NCBI RefSeq assembly: GCF_014859525.1
Contig: NZ_JACUUB010000029.1
Span: forward strand, 1-35,233
DNA length: 35,233 bases
Source: Marinobacter sp.
GTDB taxonomy: Bacteria; Pseudomonadota; Gammaproteobacteria; Pseudomonadales; Oleiphilaceae
Reading direction: 5' to 3'
Shown here: positions 1 to 7,213 of the stretch, one piece after another
How the letters are laid out: the number at the start of each line of letters is the position of its first letter
Numbering within the stretch: position 1 is the stretch's first letter
The notes under the pieces: generated by a model
What the model was told of the DNA's origin: nothing
Seen by the model: only the letters and a program-made list of their open reading frames with translations
Database searches by the model: none
Translations under genes and position numbers: made by a program

Positions 1-156
1 GCCCCGCTCGAAGGAGTGGTCCAGCCGGGCGATTTCGTACCAGGTGCCCAGGTAGCGGTCTTTATCGAAACCGGTGACCGGTTCGATGCCTTTGGGCAGG
101 CCGGTGCAGCCGGTCAGGAACAGGAGCAGGGTGGTCAGCAGGGCAAAGGGTTTCAT
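1..156 (-). CDS. blc: Outer-membrane lipoprotein Blc-type lipocalin, 5' part only
   Basis: The first 52 codons of a minus-strand gene whose 3' part lies beyond the window. The protein starts with a short lipoprotein signal peptide: basic MKPF, a leucine-rich stretch, then the lipobox LTGC with the acylated cysteine at residue 17. After a short linker comes the first lipocalin signature, GTWYEIARLDHSFERG, residues 37-52, which is the G-x-W turn that closes the base of the beta-barrel. Family knowledge: Blc lipocalins are anchored in the outer membrane and bind fatty acids or lysophospholipids. The ATG at 156-154 is preceded by an AAGGA ribosome-binding site about 10 bases upstream. It is divergent from the VOC-fold gene at 293. 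The call rests only on the N-terminus, but the lipobox plus the lipocalin motif is characteristic. Confidence 0.85.
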   Translation of the reverse strand, partial: MKPFALLTTLLLFLTGCTGLPKGIEPVTGFDKDRYLGTWYEIARLDHSFERG

Positions 157-258
157 CAGGAGCTGTCCTTCATTCAGGGAGATACAAAAGAAACCATAGC
201 AAAGCGCCGGCGAAAACACTGCTGTGATTGCCTATGCTCTGAAATGCCAAATACGACG

Positions 259-264
259 TATACT
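259..264 (+). promoter_or_regulatory. Probable -10 box of the VOC-fold gene
   Basis: TATACT, five of six matches to the sigma-70 -10 consensus, lies 28 bases before the ATG at 293 and upstream of its GGAG ribosome-binding site. No good -35 hexamer is visible at 16-18 bases, so this is a partial promoter call. Confidence 0.35.
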
Positions 265-292
265 GAACCTCAATCAACCACGGAGAACCAGC

Positions 293-664
293 ATGATCGG
301 ATACGTAACCCTCGGTGTCAGCGATATAGGCAAGGCCAAGCAGTTCTATTGTGACCTGCTGGAGGACCTGGGTGGCAAGGTGCTGCTCGATCTGGAGCGC
401 ATCGCGTTTATCGGCGAGAGCATGGCCAAGCCCATGTTGGCGGTGTGCGTACCGTTCAACGGTGAGCCCAACCATCCAGGCAATGGCAACATGGTGGCCA
501 TCCCGGCGGGTTCCAAAGAAGCTGTGGATAAGTTTTATCACAAAGCCATTGAGCTGGGCGCAACCTGCGATGGAGAGCCTGGGCAACGTATTCCGGATAT
601 GTTCTACGGCGCCTATGTGCGAGACCCGGACGGTAACAAGCTGGCATTCTTCGAGTTCAGCTAA
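293..664 (+). CDS. VOC-superfamily (glyoxalase/bleomycin-resistance fold) protein
   Basis: A 123-residue protein of the vicinal oxygen chelate fold. It opens with the typical first strand (MIGYVTLGVSDIGKAKQFY) followed by a helix and ends with YVRDPDGNKLAFFEF, the standard DPDGN turn and final strand carrying a metal-ligand glutamate. Its length matches one pair of beta-alpha-beta-beta-beta modules, so it would act as a dimer in the cytoplasm. The family includes glyoxalases, extradiol dioxygenases and antibiotic-binding proteins, and the sequence does not say which activity applies; the usual default name is glyoxalase/bleomycin-resistance protein. The start at 293 is chosen because a GGAG sits 7 bases upstream and the fold begins directly at this methionine; the 23 extra codons of the longer reading frame have no family character. 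A bidirectional terminator follows. Confidence 0.85.
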   Translation: MIGYVTLGVSDIGKAKQFYCDLLEDLGGKVLLDLERIAFIGESMAKPMLAVCVPFNGEPNHPGNGNMVAIPAGSKEAVDKFYHKAIELGATCDGEPGQRIPDMFYGAYVRDPDGNKLAFFEFS

Positions 665-670
665 GCCTGC

Positions 671-696
671 AAAAGGCCCCATATCGGGGCCTTTTT
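671..696 (+). terminator. Bidirectional rho-independent terminator
   Basis: A 10-bp perfect stem, AAAAGGCCCC / GGGGCCTTTT (671-680 with 686-695), has a 5-base loop and ends in a T run. The A run on the other side makes it usable on the minus strand. It separates the converging VOC-fold and globin genes. Confidence 0.85.
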
Positions 697-710
697 GTTG
701 ATGACGGAAC

Positions 711-1103
711 TCAATAAGCGCCGCGAATCAGATCAATCCCCGGCTTGAGCACTTCCCGCCAGGCCTGGCGCAGTTCCGGTGTGTATTCCGGGTCGTGCAC
801 CCGCACGGTTTTCAGCAGGGCTTCTTCCCACAATCCGTACCACTCCGGCTGGATATTGTAGTGGTGGCGGTTGTGGCTCTGGCCCAGATCCTTGAGTTTG
901 CGATCTGACATACCACGGGCCACCAGGATAATCTGCATCACGCCATTGCGCAGCAGGTGGCGCTGGGCAGACATGTCGGTATCGACAAACCGGTTGCGGA
1001 TGGCGTCGGAACTGGCCATGAAGAAGTCGTAAAAATCGACGAAGAATTCATCTTTTCGGCAGCACCGGCCATAGCTTTGAAAAACGAGATCCGTTGGGTT
1101 CAT
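711..1103 (-). CDS. Single-domain bacterial globin
   Basis: A 130-residue protein with the helical pattern of a bacterial single-domain globin. Near the N-terminus is FQSYGRCC, with a tyrosine at the likely B10 position that hydrogen-bonds bound ligand. In the middle is LKDLGQSHNRHHYNIQPEWYGLWEEALLKTV, given here as two parts: the proximal heme histidine lies in LGQSHNRHH, and the following NIQPEWYGLWEEALL is the usual G-helix sequence. No FAD or NAD reductase domain follows, so it is not a flavohemoglobin. Likely roles known for the family are oxygen or nitric-oxide binding; which one cannot be read here. The ATG at 1103 is preferred over an upstream start at 1172, because a -10-like box lies inside the longer version. 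An AAGGA stands about 12 bases before the ATG. Confidence 0.8.
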   Translation of the reverse strand: MNPTDLVFQSYGRCCRKDEFFVDFYDFFMASSDAIRNRFVDTDMSAQRHLLRNGVMQIILVARGMSDRKLKDLGQSHNRHHYNIQPEWYGLWEEALLKTVRVHDPEYTPELRQAWREVLKPGIDLIRGAY

Positions 1104-1153
1104 TTGCAATCTGTGTCCTTGATCAACGGGAGGGTTGTCATTAGAGGCCACGG

Positions 1154-1159
1154 ATTCTA
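1154..1159 (-). promoter_or_regulatory. Possible -10 box of the globin gene
   Basis: On the minus strand this reads TAGAAT, about 50 bases upstream of the globin ATG. The hexamer 17 bases further upstream (ATGGAA) is a poor -35. The site supports the shorter globin start but is not strong on its own. Confidence 0.3.
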
Positions 1160-1244
1160 AGCAAGCGAACAAGATTTTCCATAGCGAGTTGTAACACCTG
1201 ACGCTATCAGCGACAGCTTTTTGTGGACGGTCGTTACTGCCTTC

Positions 1245-3491
1245 TCAGGAAAACCACCACCCCGGTAACAGTCGTTTTATCGGCGGCTGCAGAAATCGGT
1301 CATCAATCAGCCAGATTACGCCCTGGTCTTCCGGGGTGCGGATCACCCGGCCGGCGGCCTGGGCCACTTTCTGCAGGCCGGGAATCAGGTAGGTGTAGTT
1401 GTAGCCTTCGCCAAAGCGTTGCTGCAGGCGGTCTTTGAGGATTTCGTGCCAGGGGTCGAAGGGCGGCAGGCCCAGGGTCGCCACGAAGGCGCCGATCAAC
1501 TGGTCGCCGGGCAGGTCGATGCCTTCACTGAACACGCCGCCGAGTACCGCAAAGGCGACGCTGCCTTCGGGTTTCTGAAATTCCGCCAGAAACTGCCGGC
1601 GCTGCTCCGGGCTCATGCCCGGCTGCTGGGAACGCTGAGGTATATCCGGTCCCTGTTCTGCCAGTGCATCACTCACTTCCTTCGCATACTTAAAACTGCT
1701 GAAAAACGCTAGGTAATGGCCCGGCCGGTCCCGATACTGTCTGGCGATCAGTTCGGCGATGGGTTGCAGCGAGCCCTCCCGATGCACCTGCCGGGTGCTG
1801 ATACCGGGGGTGAACTGCACCTGCAATTGCTCGGCACTGAACGGGCTGGGCAGGGTGGTGAAGCGGGCGTCTTCCGGCAGACCAAGTAGATCCCGGTAAT
1901 AAACGCCGGGGCTGAGGGTAGCGGAGAACAGGAGTACCGAGTGCGCGGCCTTGAAGCGTTCGGTGAGGAAATCGGCCGGGATCAGGTTCTGGATGGTCAG
2001 GCTGGCCCGGCCACGGCCGCTGCGCTGAAATTCACACAGGGAATGATCACCGAAGCCGTCCGCCAATTTCATAAACGCCACGCTTTCGAACATCACCTCC
2101 TGCAGGGCCAGGTCCGGCGGGTTGTCGGCCAGGTAATCGGTGATTACAGAAACCATGGCCTGCAACGCGCCCAGCAATTGCGGCGGCAGGGTGGCCAGAA
2201 ATACCGGCTGGGCCTGTTCACCGTGATCCCGTATCAGCGCCTGCCAGGCCCGGGCAGTGCGGTCCAGCGCTGCTTTTACCGGTTTGGGGGCGGTCTTCTT
2301 CAGTTTCAGTAAGCGCTGTTGTTCCAGCTGCACCGAGTACATGCCCCGGGCACGGTCCACCAGGTTATGGGCTTCGTCTACCAGCACGCTGGCTTGCCAG
2401 TTGTTCTGGCGAATCAGGCCGTGCAGCAGGGCCGACTGGTCGAACAGCCGGTTCACGTCGCCAATCACCAGGTCACTCCAGCGGGCCATTTCCTGGGCGA
2501 GGAAATACGGGCAAATGTCATGACCTGCGGCGATTCTCGCTAAAACGTCCTGATTTAACGGCTCTTTGCTCTGCACCGCCTCAGCCCGGGCATCGGGCAG
2601 GCGGTCGAAGAAGCCTTTTGCCAAGGGGCAAGACTCGCCGTGGCAGGCTTTGTCCGGGTGTTCGCAGGCGTCGTCTTTCGATACCAGTTCCAGGGTGCGC
2701 AGCGGCCAGGGCTGCCGCTTATCCTGGGCGGCCCGCAACTTATCCACCGCATCCAGCGCCAGTTGCCGGGCGGTGTTGCGGCAGGTGAGGTAGAACAGCC
2801 GGTCCTGCTTGGCCGGTGGCATCGCCATCAGGGCCGGGAACAGGGTACCCAGAGTTTTACCCAGGCCGGTGGGAGCTTCCAGCAGCAGGGTGCCGGCTTT
2901 CATGGAGTTCTTGTAGACGGTTTCCGCCAGCTGCCGTTGCCGGGGGCGAAAATCCGGGAACGGAAAGGTGAGGCTGACCAACAGGGCATCGCGCTGCTCC
3001 CGATGGTGCTCTTCCTGCTCGGCCCAGGCTTTGTAGCGGCCACACAGGGTTTCCAGTTCCTGCCAGAGCTCGTCGGCTTTGGCGGTTTCGGTGAGCACCA
3101 TTTCCTTGTCCCGGCCGGTGTCGTAATAAACCAGGGCCAGCTCCACGCTTTTGCGGTTGTCCTGCCGGCACAACAGGGCGCCGTAAGTCCGCAACTGGGC
3201 CCGGTGCAGGCCGCGCTGGTGGGGGCGAATGCGAGACACATCGCCCCGATGGGTTTTGATTTCTTCCAGCCGGTTCTTGTAGGAGTGGTAGCCATCCGCC
3301 CGGCCAGAAAGCTCCAGCCCCAAACAGTTACCGGTAAGTGAATACTCGCTTTTGTAGCCGTAACCGCGTTTTGCCTGGATCGCCTGATGGCCGGCCATGC
3401 CCTCCTCGGCACTTGGCGCCGGGGTGTAGCGGAAGTCCAGATCGCCATGGCGGGCTGCGAATTCACACAGGGTGCGAACGGCGACTTTCAC
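1245..3491 (-). CDS. Cas4/RecB-like nuclease fused to XPD/DinG-type iron-sulfur helicase
   Basis: A 748-residue protein with two domains. Residues ~30-110 carry a Cas4/RecB-type PD-(D/E)XK nuclease: H35, D66 in SGRADGY, E77 and K79 in EEIKT, and the QLRTY motif at 99-103. From ~175 a superfamily-2 Rad3/XPD/DinG helicase follows: Walker A EAPTGLGKT at 205-213, DEAH box at 372-375, and QKVAQAAGRVIRTPEDQGV as motif VI near the C-terminus. Four cysteines between Walker A and DEAH (C277, C283, C288, C327) have the spacing expected for the 4Fe-4S cluster of XPD-like 5'-to-3' helicases. The start is a GTG at 3491 overlapping the TGA of the upstream FAN1-type gene (GTGA), implying translational coupling. 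It is often named simply ATP-dependent DNA helicase. The role in crosslink or structured-DNA processing is inferred from its partner. Confidence 0.9.
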   Translation of the reverse strand: MKVAVRTLCEFAARHGDLDFRYTPAPSAEEGMAGHQAIQAKRGYGYKSEYSLTGNCLGLELSGRADGYHSYKNRLEEIKTHRGDVSRIRPHQRGLHRAQLRTYGALLCRQDNRKSVELALVYYDTGRDKEMVLTETAKADELWQELETLCGRYKAWAEQEEHHREQRDALLVSLTFPFPDFRPRQRQLAETVYKNSMKAGTLLLEAPTGLGKTLGTLFPALMAMPPAKQDRLFYLTCRNTARQLALDAVDKLRAAQDKRQPWPLRTLELVSKDDACEHPDKACHGESCPLAKGFFDRLPDARAEAVQSKEPLNQDVLARIAAGHDICPYFLAQEMARWSDLVIGDVNRLFDQSALLHGLIRQNNWQASVLVDEAHNLVDRARGMYSVQLEQQRLLKLKKTAPKPVKAALDRTARAWQALIRDHGEQAQPVFLATLPPQLLGALQAMVSVITDYLADNPPDLALQEVMFESVAFMKLADGFGDHSLCEFQRSGRGRASLTIQNLIPADFLTERFKAAHSVLLFSATLSPGVYYRDLLGLPEDARFTTLPSPFSAEQLQVQFTPGISTRQVHREGSLQPIAELIARQYRDRPGHYLAFFSSFKYAKEVSDALAEQGPDIPQRSQQPGMSPEQRRQFLAEFQKPEGSVAFAVLGGVFSEGIDLPGDQLIGAFVATLGLPPFDPWHEILKDRLQQRFGEGYNYTYLIPGLQKVAQAAGRVIRTPEDQGVIWLIDDRFLQPPIKRLLPGWWFS

Positions 3492-5206
3492 AGGCTTGTC
3501 TCATGGGCCTGCCAGCGCACATAGCACACACTGGCCGGGATGCCCTCACGGGCGAAGAACTGCAACCAGCGTACCTGGTGATCCTGCAATCGGTCGCCGG
3601 GGCCTTTTACCTCGATCATTTCATAGCGCTGTTCCGGTTGCTCCGCGTCCGGCACCAGCCGGATCAGGTCGGGGAAGCCGCTGCGGTGTTCCTTGATGTT
3701 GTTGAGCAGGCGGCGGAACAGGGCCTCCAGGTGGCGCGGGGGAATGCAGTGCAGGGCCAGCTCCAACAGCTCTTCATCGAGTACCGGCCAGAACACGAAG
3801 GGATTGGCGATGCCTTGTTTGTTCCGGAAGCTGTCCAGAATCTCCCGGGGATAATCGCCGGTTGCCAGCAAACTGAAACGCTGCTCAAACGCCCGCTTTC
3901 GCCTCGCTACAAAATCGGCCCGGGTCAGGTCGGCCGGGCCAACATGGAACGGATGGAAGAAGGCGCCGGGCAGGGGTTTGAAGATCACCGGCCAGCACAG
4001 CAGCCCAAACAGGGCGTTGATCAGGGTGTTTTCTACATAGAACACCGGGGCCGCGTCCGTACCCAAATGCATCAGCGCCGCCCGCTCCACGCTGCCGGCT
4101 TCCGGTTTCGGCAGGGTGAGGGTGAATTCCTGCAGTGGGGGATTATCCCCAGGCTCGGGTGTGTCGGCCCCCACCTTGGCTGCCAGCCGTTTCAGCAGGC
4201 GGCTCAGACCCTGGGCTTCGGCGTCGCTCAATTCCGAGGTCTGCCATTGGCAGGCGATGGACCAGGCTTCATCAAAACGCTTCATTCGTTCCAGCAACCG
4301 CAGCTGTTTCAGTCGTGCTTCCCGATGACCACTGGCGGCCCATACCTGCAACGCCAGCTCCTGCTCGCCCTGGCGCTCCGCCTGCCGGCCCAGTTCCAGC
4401 AACAGCCGGTCCCGGCGGCTGGTGAGCCAGGGATTATCCACAGGCCCGGGTACATCAGACCAGACCTCCGCCGGCGGTTCGCCGTCGTCGAGCCGTTCCC
4501 GGCACTGGTGCATCTGCAGGTAACAGTCCACTTCCGAGCGATGCTGAAAGGCGCGGGATTCCGGGGTAAAGGGCACCGGCTCGAATTGCTGCACGCCCAG
4601 TTCCACCAGCACAAAGTCGGTCCAGCTCTGGCGCAGATTGCCGAAGAACATCAGGCGGGTGCGGTCAAACAGGGCCATATCCTGGAGCTGGACCACTTCC
4701 GGGGCCTGTTCACCGACAGCCTCTGCCAGCCAGTGCCGCAGGGGCCTTGGTTCACTGAACGCTTCCGCCAGAAACTCCCGCATCTGAGCTTTTCCCAGCG
4801 TTTTCGGGTGGCCCTGTTGGTGCAGCCAACCGCCAAAGACCGGCCTTAGCTCAGCCAGGGTAAACAGCCGGAACAGATCGTCCAGGCTCAGCTCCGGCGA
4901 GTTATCCAGCCAGCCCTCCTGCACCAATAACTTGAGCGCTTCGGCCTCCGGCACCGGCAGTTCCGGGTAGCGCAGCTTGTCGGCCCGGAACAGCTCCCCG
5001 GTGCGCATCACCATGCGCGAGAGTAACGCCCTCGGCCCGGTCGCCAGGTTGGTAAACGCCTCCAGCCGGGCTTGCTCCCATTCACTCAACAAATCGGCGT
5101 GATGATCAGCCACCCAGGACACGATGGTGTCCATGTTGCTCAGGTAATACAGGGGGTCTTGAAGGTTTGCTGTTTGCGGGCGCTGGCCTGTGAATTCTGT
5201 GATCAT
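3488..5206 (-). CDS. fan1: FAN1-type VRR-NUC structure-specific nuclease
   Basis: A 572-residue protein whose last ~70 residues form a VRR-NUC (PD-(D/E)XK) domain: HRSGFPDLIRL, then MIEVKGPGDRLQDHQ, giving catalytic D513, E532 and K534. The nuclease is preceded by a long helical and repeat region with a winged-helix-like N-terminal half, the arrangement and length of bacterial FAN1 (the Pseudomonas enzyme is about 560 residues). Family knowledge: FAN1 cuts 5' flaps and unhooks DNA interstrand crosslinks. ATG at 5206 has only a weak ribosome-binding site; a methionine 24 codons later (5134) is an alternative. The stop overlaps the next gene's GTG, so both products are likely made together. Confidence 0.88.
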   Translation of the reverse strand: MITEFTGQRPQTANLQDPLYYLSNMDTIVSWVADHHADLLSEWEQARLEAFTNLATGPRALLSRMVMRTGELFRADKLRYPELPVPEAEALKLLVQEGWLDNSPELSLDDLFRLFTLAELRPVFGGWLHQQGHPKTLGKAQMREFLAEAFSEPRPLRHWLAEAVGEQAPEVVQLQDMALFDRTRLMFFGNLRQSWTDFVLVELGVQQFEPVPFTPESRAFQHRSEVDCYLQMHQCRERLDDGEPPAEVWSDVPGPVDNPWLTSRRDRLLLELGRQAERQGEQELALQVWAASGHREARLKQLRLLERMKRFDEAWSIACQWQTSELSDAEAQGLSRLLKRLAAKVGADTPEPGDNPPLQEFTLTLPKPEAGSVERAALMHLGTDAAPVFYVENTLINALFGLLCWPVIFKPLPGAFFHPFHVGPADLTRADFVARRKRAFEQRFSLLATGDYPREILDSFRNKQGIANPFVFWPVLDEELLELALHCIPPRHLEALFRRLLNNIKEHRSGFPDLIRLVPDAEQPEQRYEMIEVKGPGDRLQDHQVRWLQFFAREGIPASVCYVRWQAHETSL

Positions 5207-5247
5207 AATGCTCAGAGGTTTTACCTGCTCCGATGTAGCCTCAAAAC

Positions 5248-5253
5248 ACTATA
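5248..5253 (-). promoter_or_regulatory. Possible -10 box for the fan1-helicase pair
   Basis: TATAGT on the minus strand, preceded by TGA, lies about 42 bases before the fan1 ATG. No convincing -35 hexamer is visible. Confidence 0.25.
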
Positions 5254-5296
5254 TCAGAGGACTGGCACCCAATTATTCTCGAGAGCACACCCGCGT

Positions 5297-5737
5297 TCAG
5301 ATACCCAGATCCGCAGGCTGCAAACGAACGCCGGCAATCTTCCAGGCGCCGTCCGTCATCTCCATACGGTAATAGGCATCCCAGCGTTTACCCTCGGGCC
5401 CTTGCAGTCGAACCACCTGGATGTCAAAGCCGCCATGAGGCACCCGCTCGGCAAACTCGATGGCGGTCGCGCTGTGAACGGCCGGGTAGGCCTCGCGGAC
5501 CATGGCCAGGAACCCCTCGGAGGTGCCGAACCGGCGCTTGATCCCTTCCGAGGCATACGCCCAGGCCTGAACCTCATCCTCATTGGCGAAGGCTTCGATC
5601 TGGCTGAGGATGGCGTTCTGGATATCGGCATCCGCGTCGTCCGCCAGGGGTCTGGAAGACCATGCCAGCGCAAGTACCAACGCCGCTGTGAGCGCCAGAA
5701 TGATGCCGGTTTTGATGTTGACGCTGTTAAGCCCCAT
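5297..5737 (-). CDS. DUF4864-like exported or membrane-anchored protein
   Basis: A 146-residue protein with an N-terminal hydrophobic segment (residues ~10-30, rich in leucine and alanine) typical of a signal peptide or anchor. After the polar DDADADIQNAILSQ come a compact domain with EDEVQAWAYASEGIKRRFGT, a tyrosine-proline in REAYPAVH, and a final YYRMEMTDGAWKIAGVRL. That last strand and the whole pattern match the DUF4864 family, which has an NTF2-like look and no known function. The ATG at 5737 was chosen over a TTG eight codons earlier, which has no ribosome-binding site; GGGTGG stands 6 bases before the ATG. It probably acts in the periplasm. It sits between unrelated minus-strand genes and its role cannot be read from context. 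Confidence 0.75.
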   Translation of the reverse strand: MGLNSVNIKTGIILALTAALVLALAWSSRPLADDADADIQNAILSQIEAFANEDEVQAWAYASEGIKRRFGTSEGFLAMVREAYPAVHSATAIEFAERVPHGGFDIQVVRLQGPEGKRWDAYYRMEMTDGAWKIAGVRLQPADLGI

Positions 5738-5803
5738 GACGACCACCCATTTTGCGTTCAATGTTTAATCAATACGCTACCACTGTGGCGGTGGATTGAT
5801 CCG

Positions 5804-6232
5804 TCAGTGTTGCTGCTCAGGCCAGATCAATCGCATCAGCGCGCGGCGCCTTGGGTCAGGAAACGCGATGGTGTTGTCTGAACGCTGGATGGCAATCACT
5901 TCTCCCAGCATCTGGAATAACCCAACGTGGTTGTGGATACACCGGGGGATCGACTGCTCTCTGAGCGATGCGAGGTAACGGTCGAGGTTATCCTGGTCGG
6001 TACGCCAGTGATCGGCAAAACCGTGGTTGAACAAGGCTCTGGTCGCGATCGACGTCCACTCATGCCGGTAGCTTGTCTCCAGGCGTTCCGGATACAGGAA
6101 CAAATCCTTGATCTCCCTGTCGATCGGCACCACCACCCGCTCCGGTGGAAAAAGCAGACGCATCGCCAGAAGATCGTAGGTATCGGACAGGTGCTGGTCG
6201 ACCGCTACGCGGACTAAATCAATCTTGTTCAT
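5804..6232 (-). CDS. Unrecognised 142-aa protein downstream of an SDR gene
   Basis: I do not recognise the family. The protein is soluble, rich in charged residues and leucine, with no signal peptide or membrane segment. Notable stretches are AVDQHLSDTYDLLAMRLLFPP near the N-terminus (quoted over residues ~9-29 without a known motif), RHEWTSIATRALFNHGFADHW in the middle and a C-terminal FPDPRRRALMRLIWPEQQH. The many histidines and the alternation of leucine and charge suggest an alpha-helical fold. ATG at 6232 was chosen because a longer frame runs into the end of the SDR gene; GAG stands about 6 bases upstream. It begins 40 bases after the SDR stop codon and is probably co-transcribed with it. 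The product appears real because the frame holds across 430 bases, but the function is unknown. Confidence 0.65.
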   Translation of the reverse strand: MNKIDLVRVAVDQHLSDTYDLLAMRLLFPPERVVVPIDREIKDLFLYPERLETSYRHEWTSIATRALFNHGFADHWRTDQDNLDRYLASLREQSIPRCIHNHVGLFQMLGEVIAIQRSDNTIAFPDPRRRALMRLIWPEQQH

Positions 6233-6272
6233 AGTTGCTCGATGATGTCCCGGGCCAACATCCTGCCGGCGC

Positions 6273-7058
6273 TCAACTGCCGCTGAACGACAACGAATCC
6301 ACCAGCTCAGTGGCCCTGAATTCGGCACCGTCAAACTCACTGTCCGGTACCTGGGTCAAGGTATATGCGAGGGCGCTGGCCGCCTGCTCCGCCGTCAGGC
6401 ATTGCCTGGAATCCAGCCGATCGCTCAGCCACTGGCCGTGGGGTAACTTCAGCCGCCGGGCCTTGCGGACGTGCTCCCGGATGCCCGGCGTGTCGACCAG
6501 ACCAGGCTGGAACAGGCTGACAACCGGCCCTGCCTCCATGGTCGAAAACTCCACCGACAACTGCTGTACCAGACGCCTCAACGCCATTTTACTGATGCCG
6601 TAACTGCCGGTGCCCGGCTGCGCGTGTTTGTCCATGCCCGCCCCGATCATGATAATTCTGGCGGCCGTATCGCCCTGCTGAAAAAGCGGCAATAACGACT
6701 GCGTGAGCAACATCGGAGCCGACACGTTTACCGCCAATGCCTCCTGAAAATCGTAGAGCTGCAGGCTGGCGAAGTCCGCTGCCGGCTCCCCCACACCGGC
6801 GCAATGGACAAAGGCGGCAAGATGATCAACGGAATCAATCACCTGCTGTGCCAGGTCGCGGGTGCTGACCGGGTCCGCCAGCTCTACCGACAGGGTTATA
6901 ACCTGGCGGGTTGGTGCATCCCGTCGGATGATTTCTGCAACCTGCTCAAGCCTGGAGGCCGTGCGGCCCGAGAGGATCAGATCGTAACCCTGACCGGCCA
7001 GCTCCAACGCCAGCGCCCGACCAATGCCGGATCCCGCCCCGGTAATCAATGCCCACAT
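6273..7058 (-). CDS. Short-chain dehydrogenase/reductase (SDR)
   Basis: A 261-residue classical SDR. The nucleotide-binding glycine motif TGAGSGIG follows directly after the initial MWALI, with an SGRTASR segment after the second strand that suggests NADP(H) preference. The structural NNAG position reads HCAG. The catalytic tetrad positions are the N in AVNVSAPML, and Y and K in SYGISK, preceded by MIGAGMDKH, so the usual catalytic serine before the tyrosine is not in the most common S-S context. The substrate cannot be predicted. The ATG at 7058 has AGGAG 7 bases upstream and puts the Rossmann fold at residue 2. It is divergent from recC and probably co-transcribed with the 142-aa gene downstream. 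Confidence 0.88.
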   Translation of the reverse strand: MWALITGAGSGIGRALALELAGQGYDLILSGRTASRLEQVAEIIRRDAPTRQVITLSVELADPVSTRDLAQQVIDSVDHLAAFVHCAGVGEPAADFASLQLYDFQEALAVNVSAPMLLTQSLLPLFQQGDTAARIIMIGAGMDKHAQPGTGSYGISKMALRRLVQQLSVEFSTMEAGPVVSLFQPGLVDTPGIREHVRKARRLKLPHGQWLSDRLDSRQCLTAEQAASALAYTLTQVPDSEFDGAEFRATELVDSLSFSGS

Positions 7059-7213
7059 ATCAGCACTCCTGGTTGCCCACACATTACGACGCATTCTGTC
7101 GCGCCGGTTGACTACAATTGACTGCGATTGGCCGTTACAGACGGTCCGCATCTGTGGTCACATACGGTAACCTGTACCATCAGGATTGACTCGAACACCA
7201 AACAAGGAATCCC

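Noticed and set aside
3338..4849. Long plus-strand frame of 503 codons opposite the FAN1-type gene
   Set aside because: It is the antisense shadow of a gene with clear nuclease motifs; its translation is low-complexity and glutamine- and glycine-rich, with no family features.
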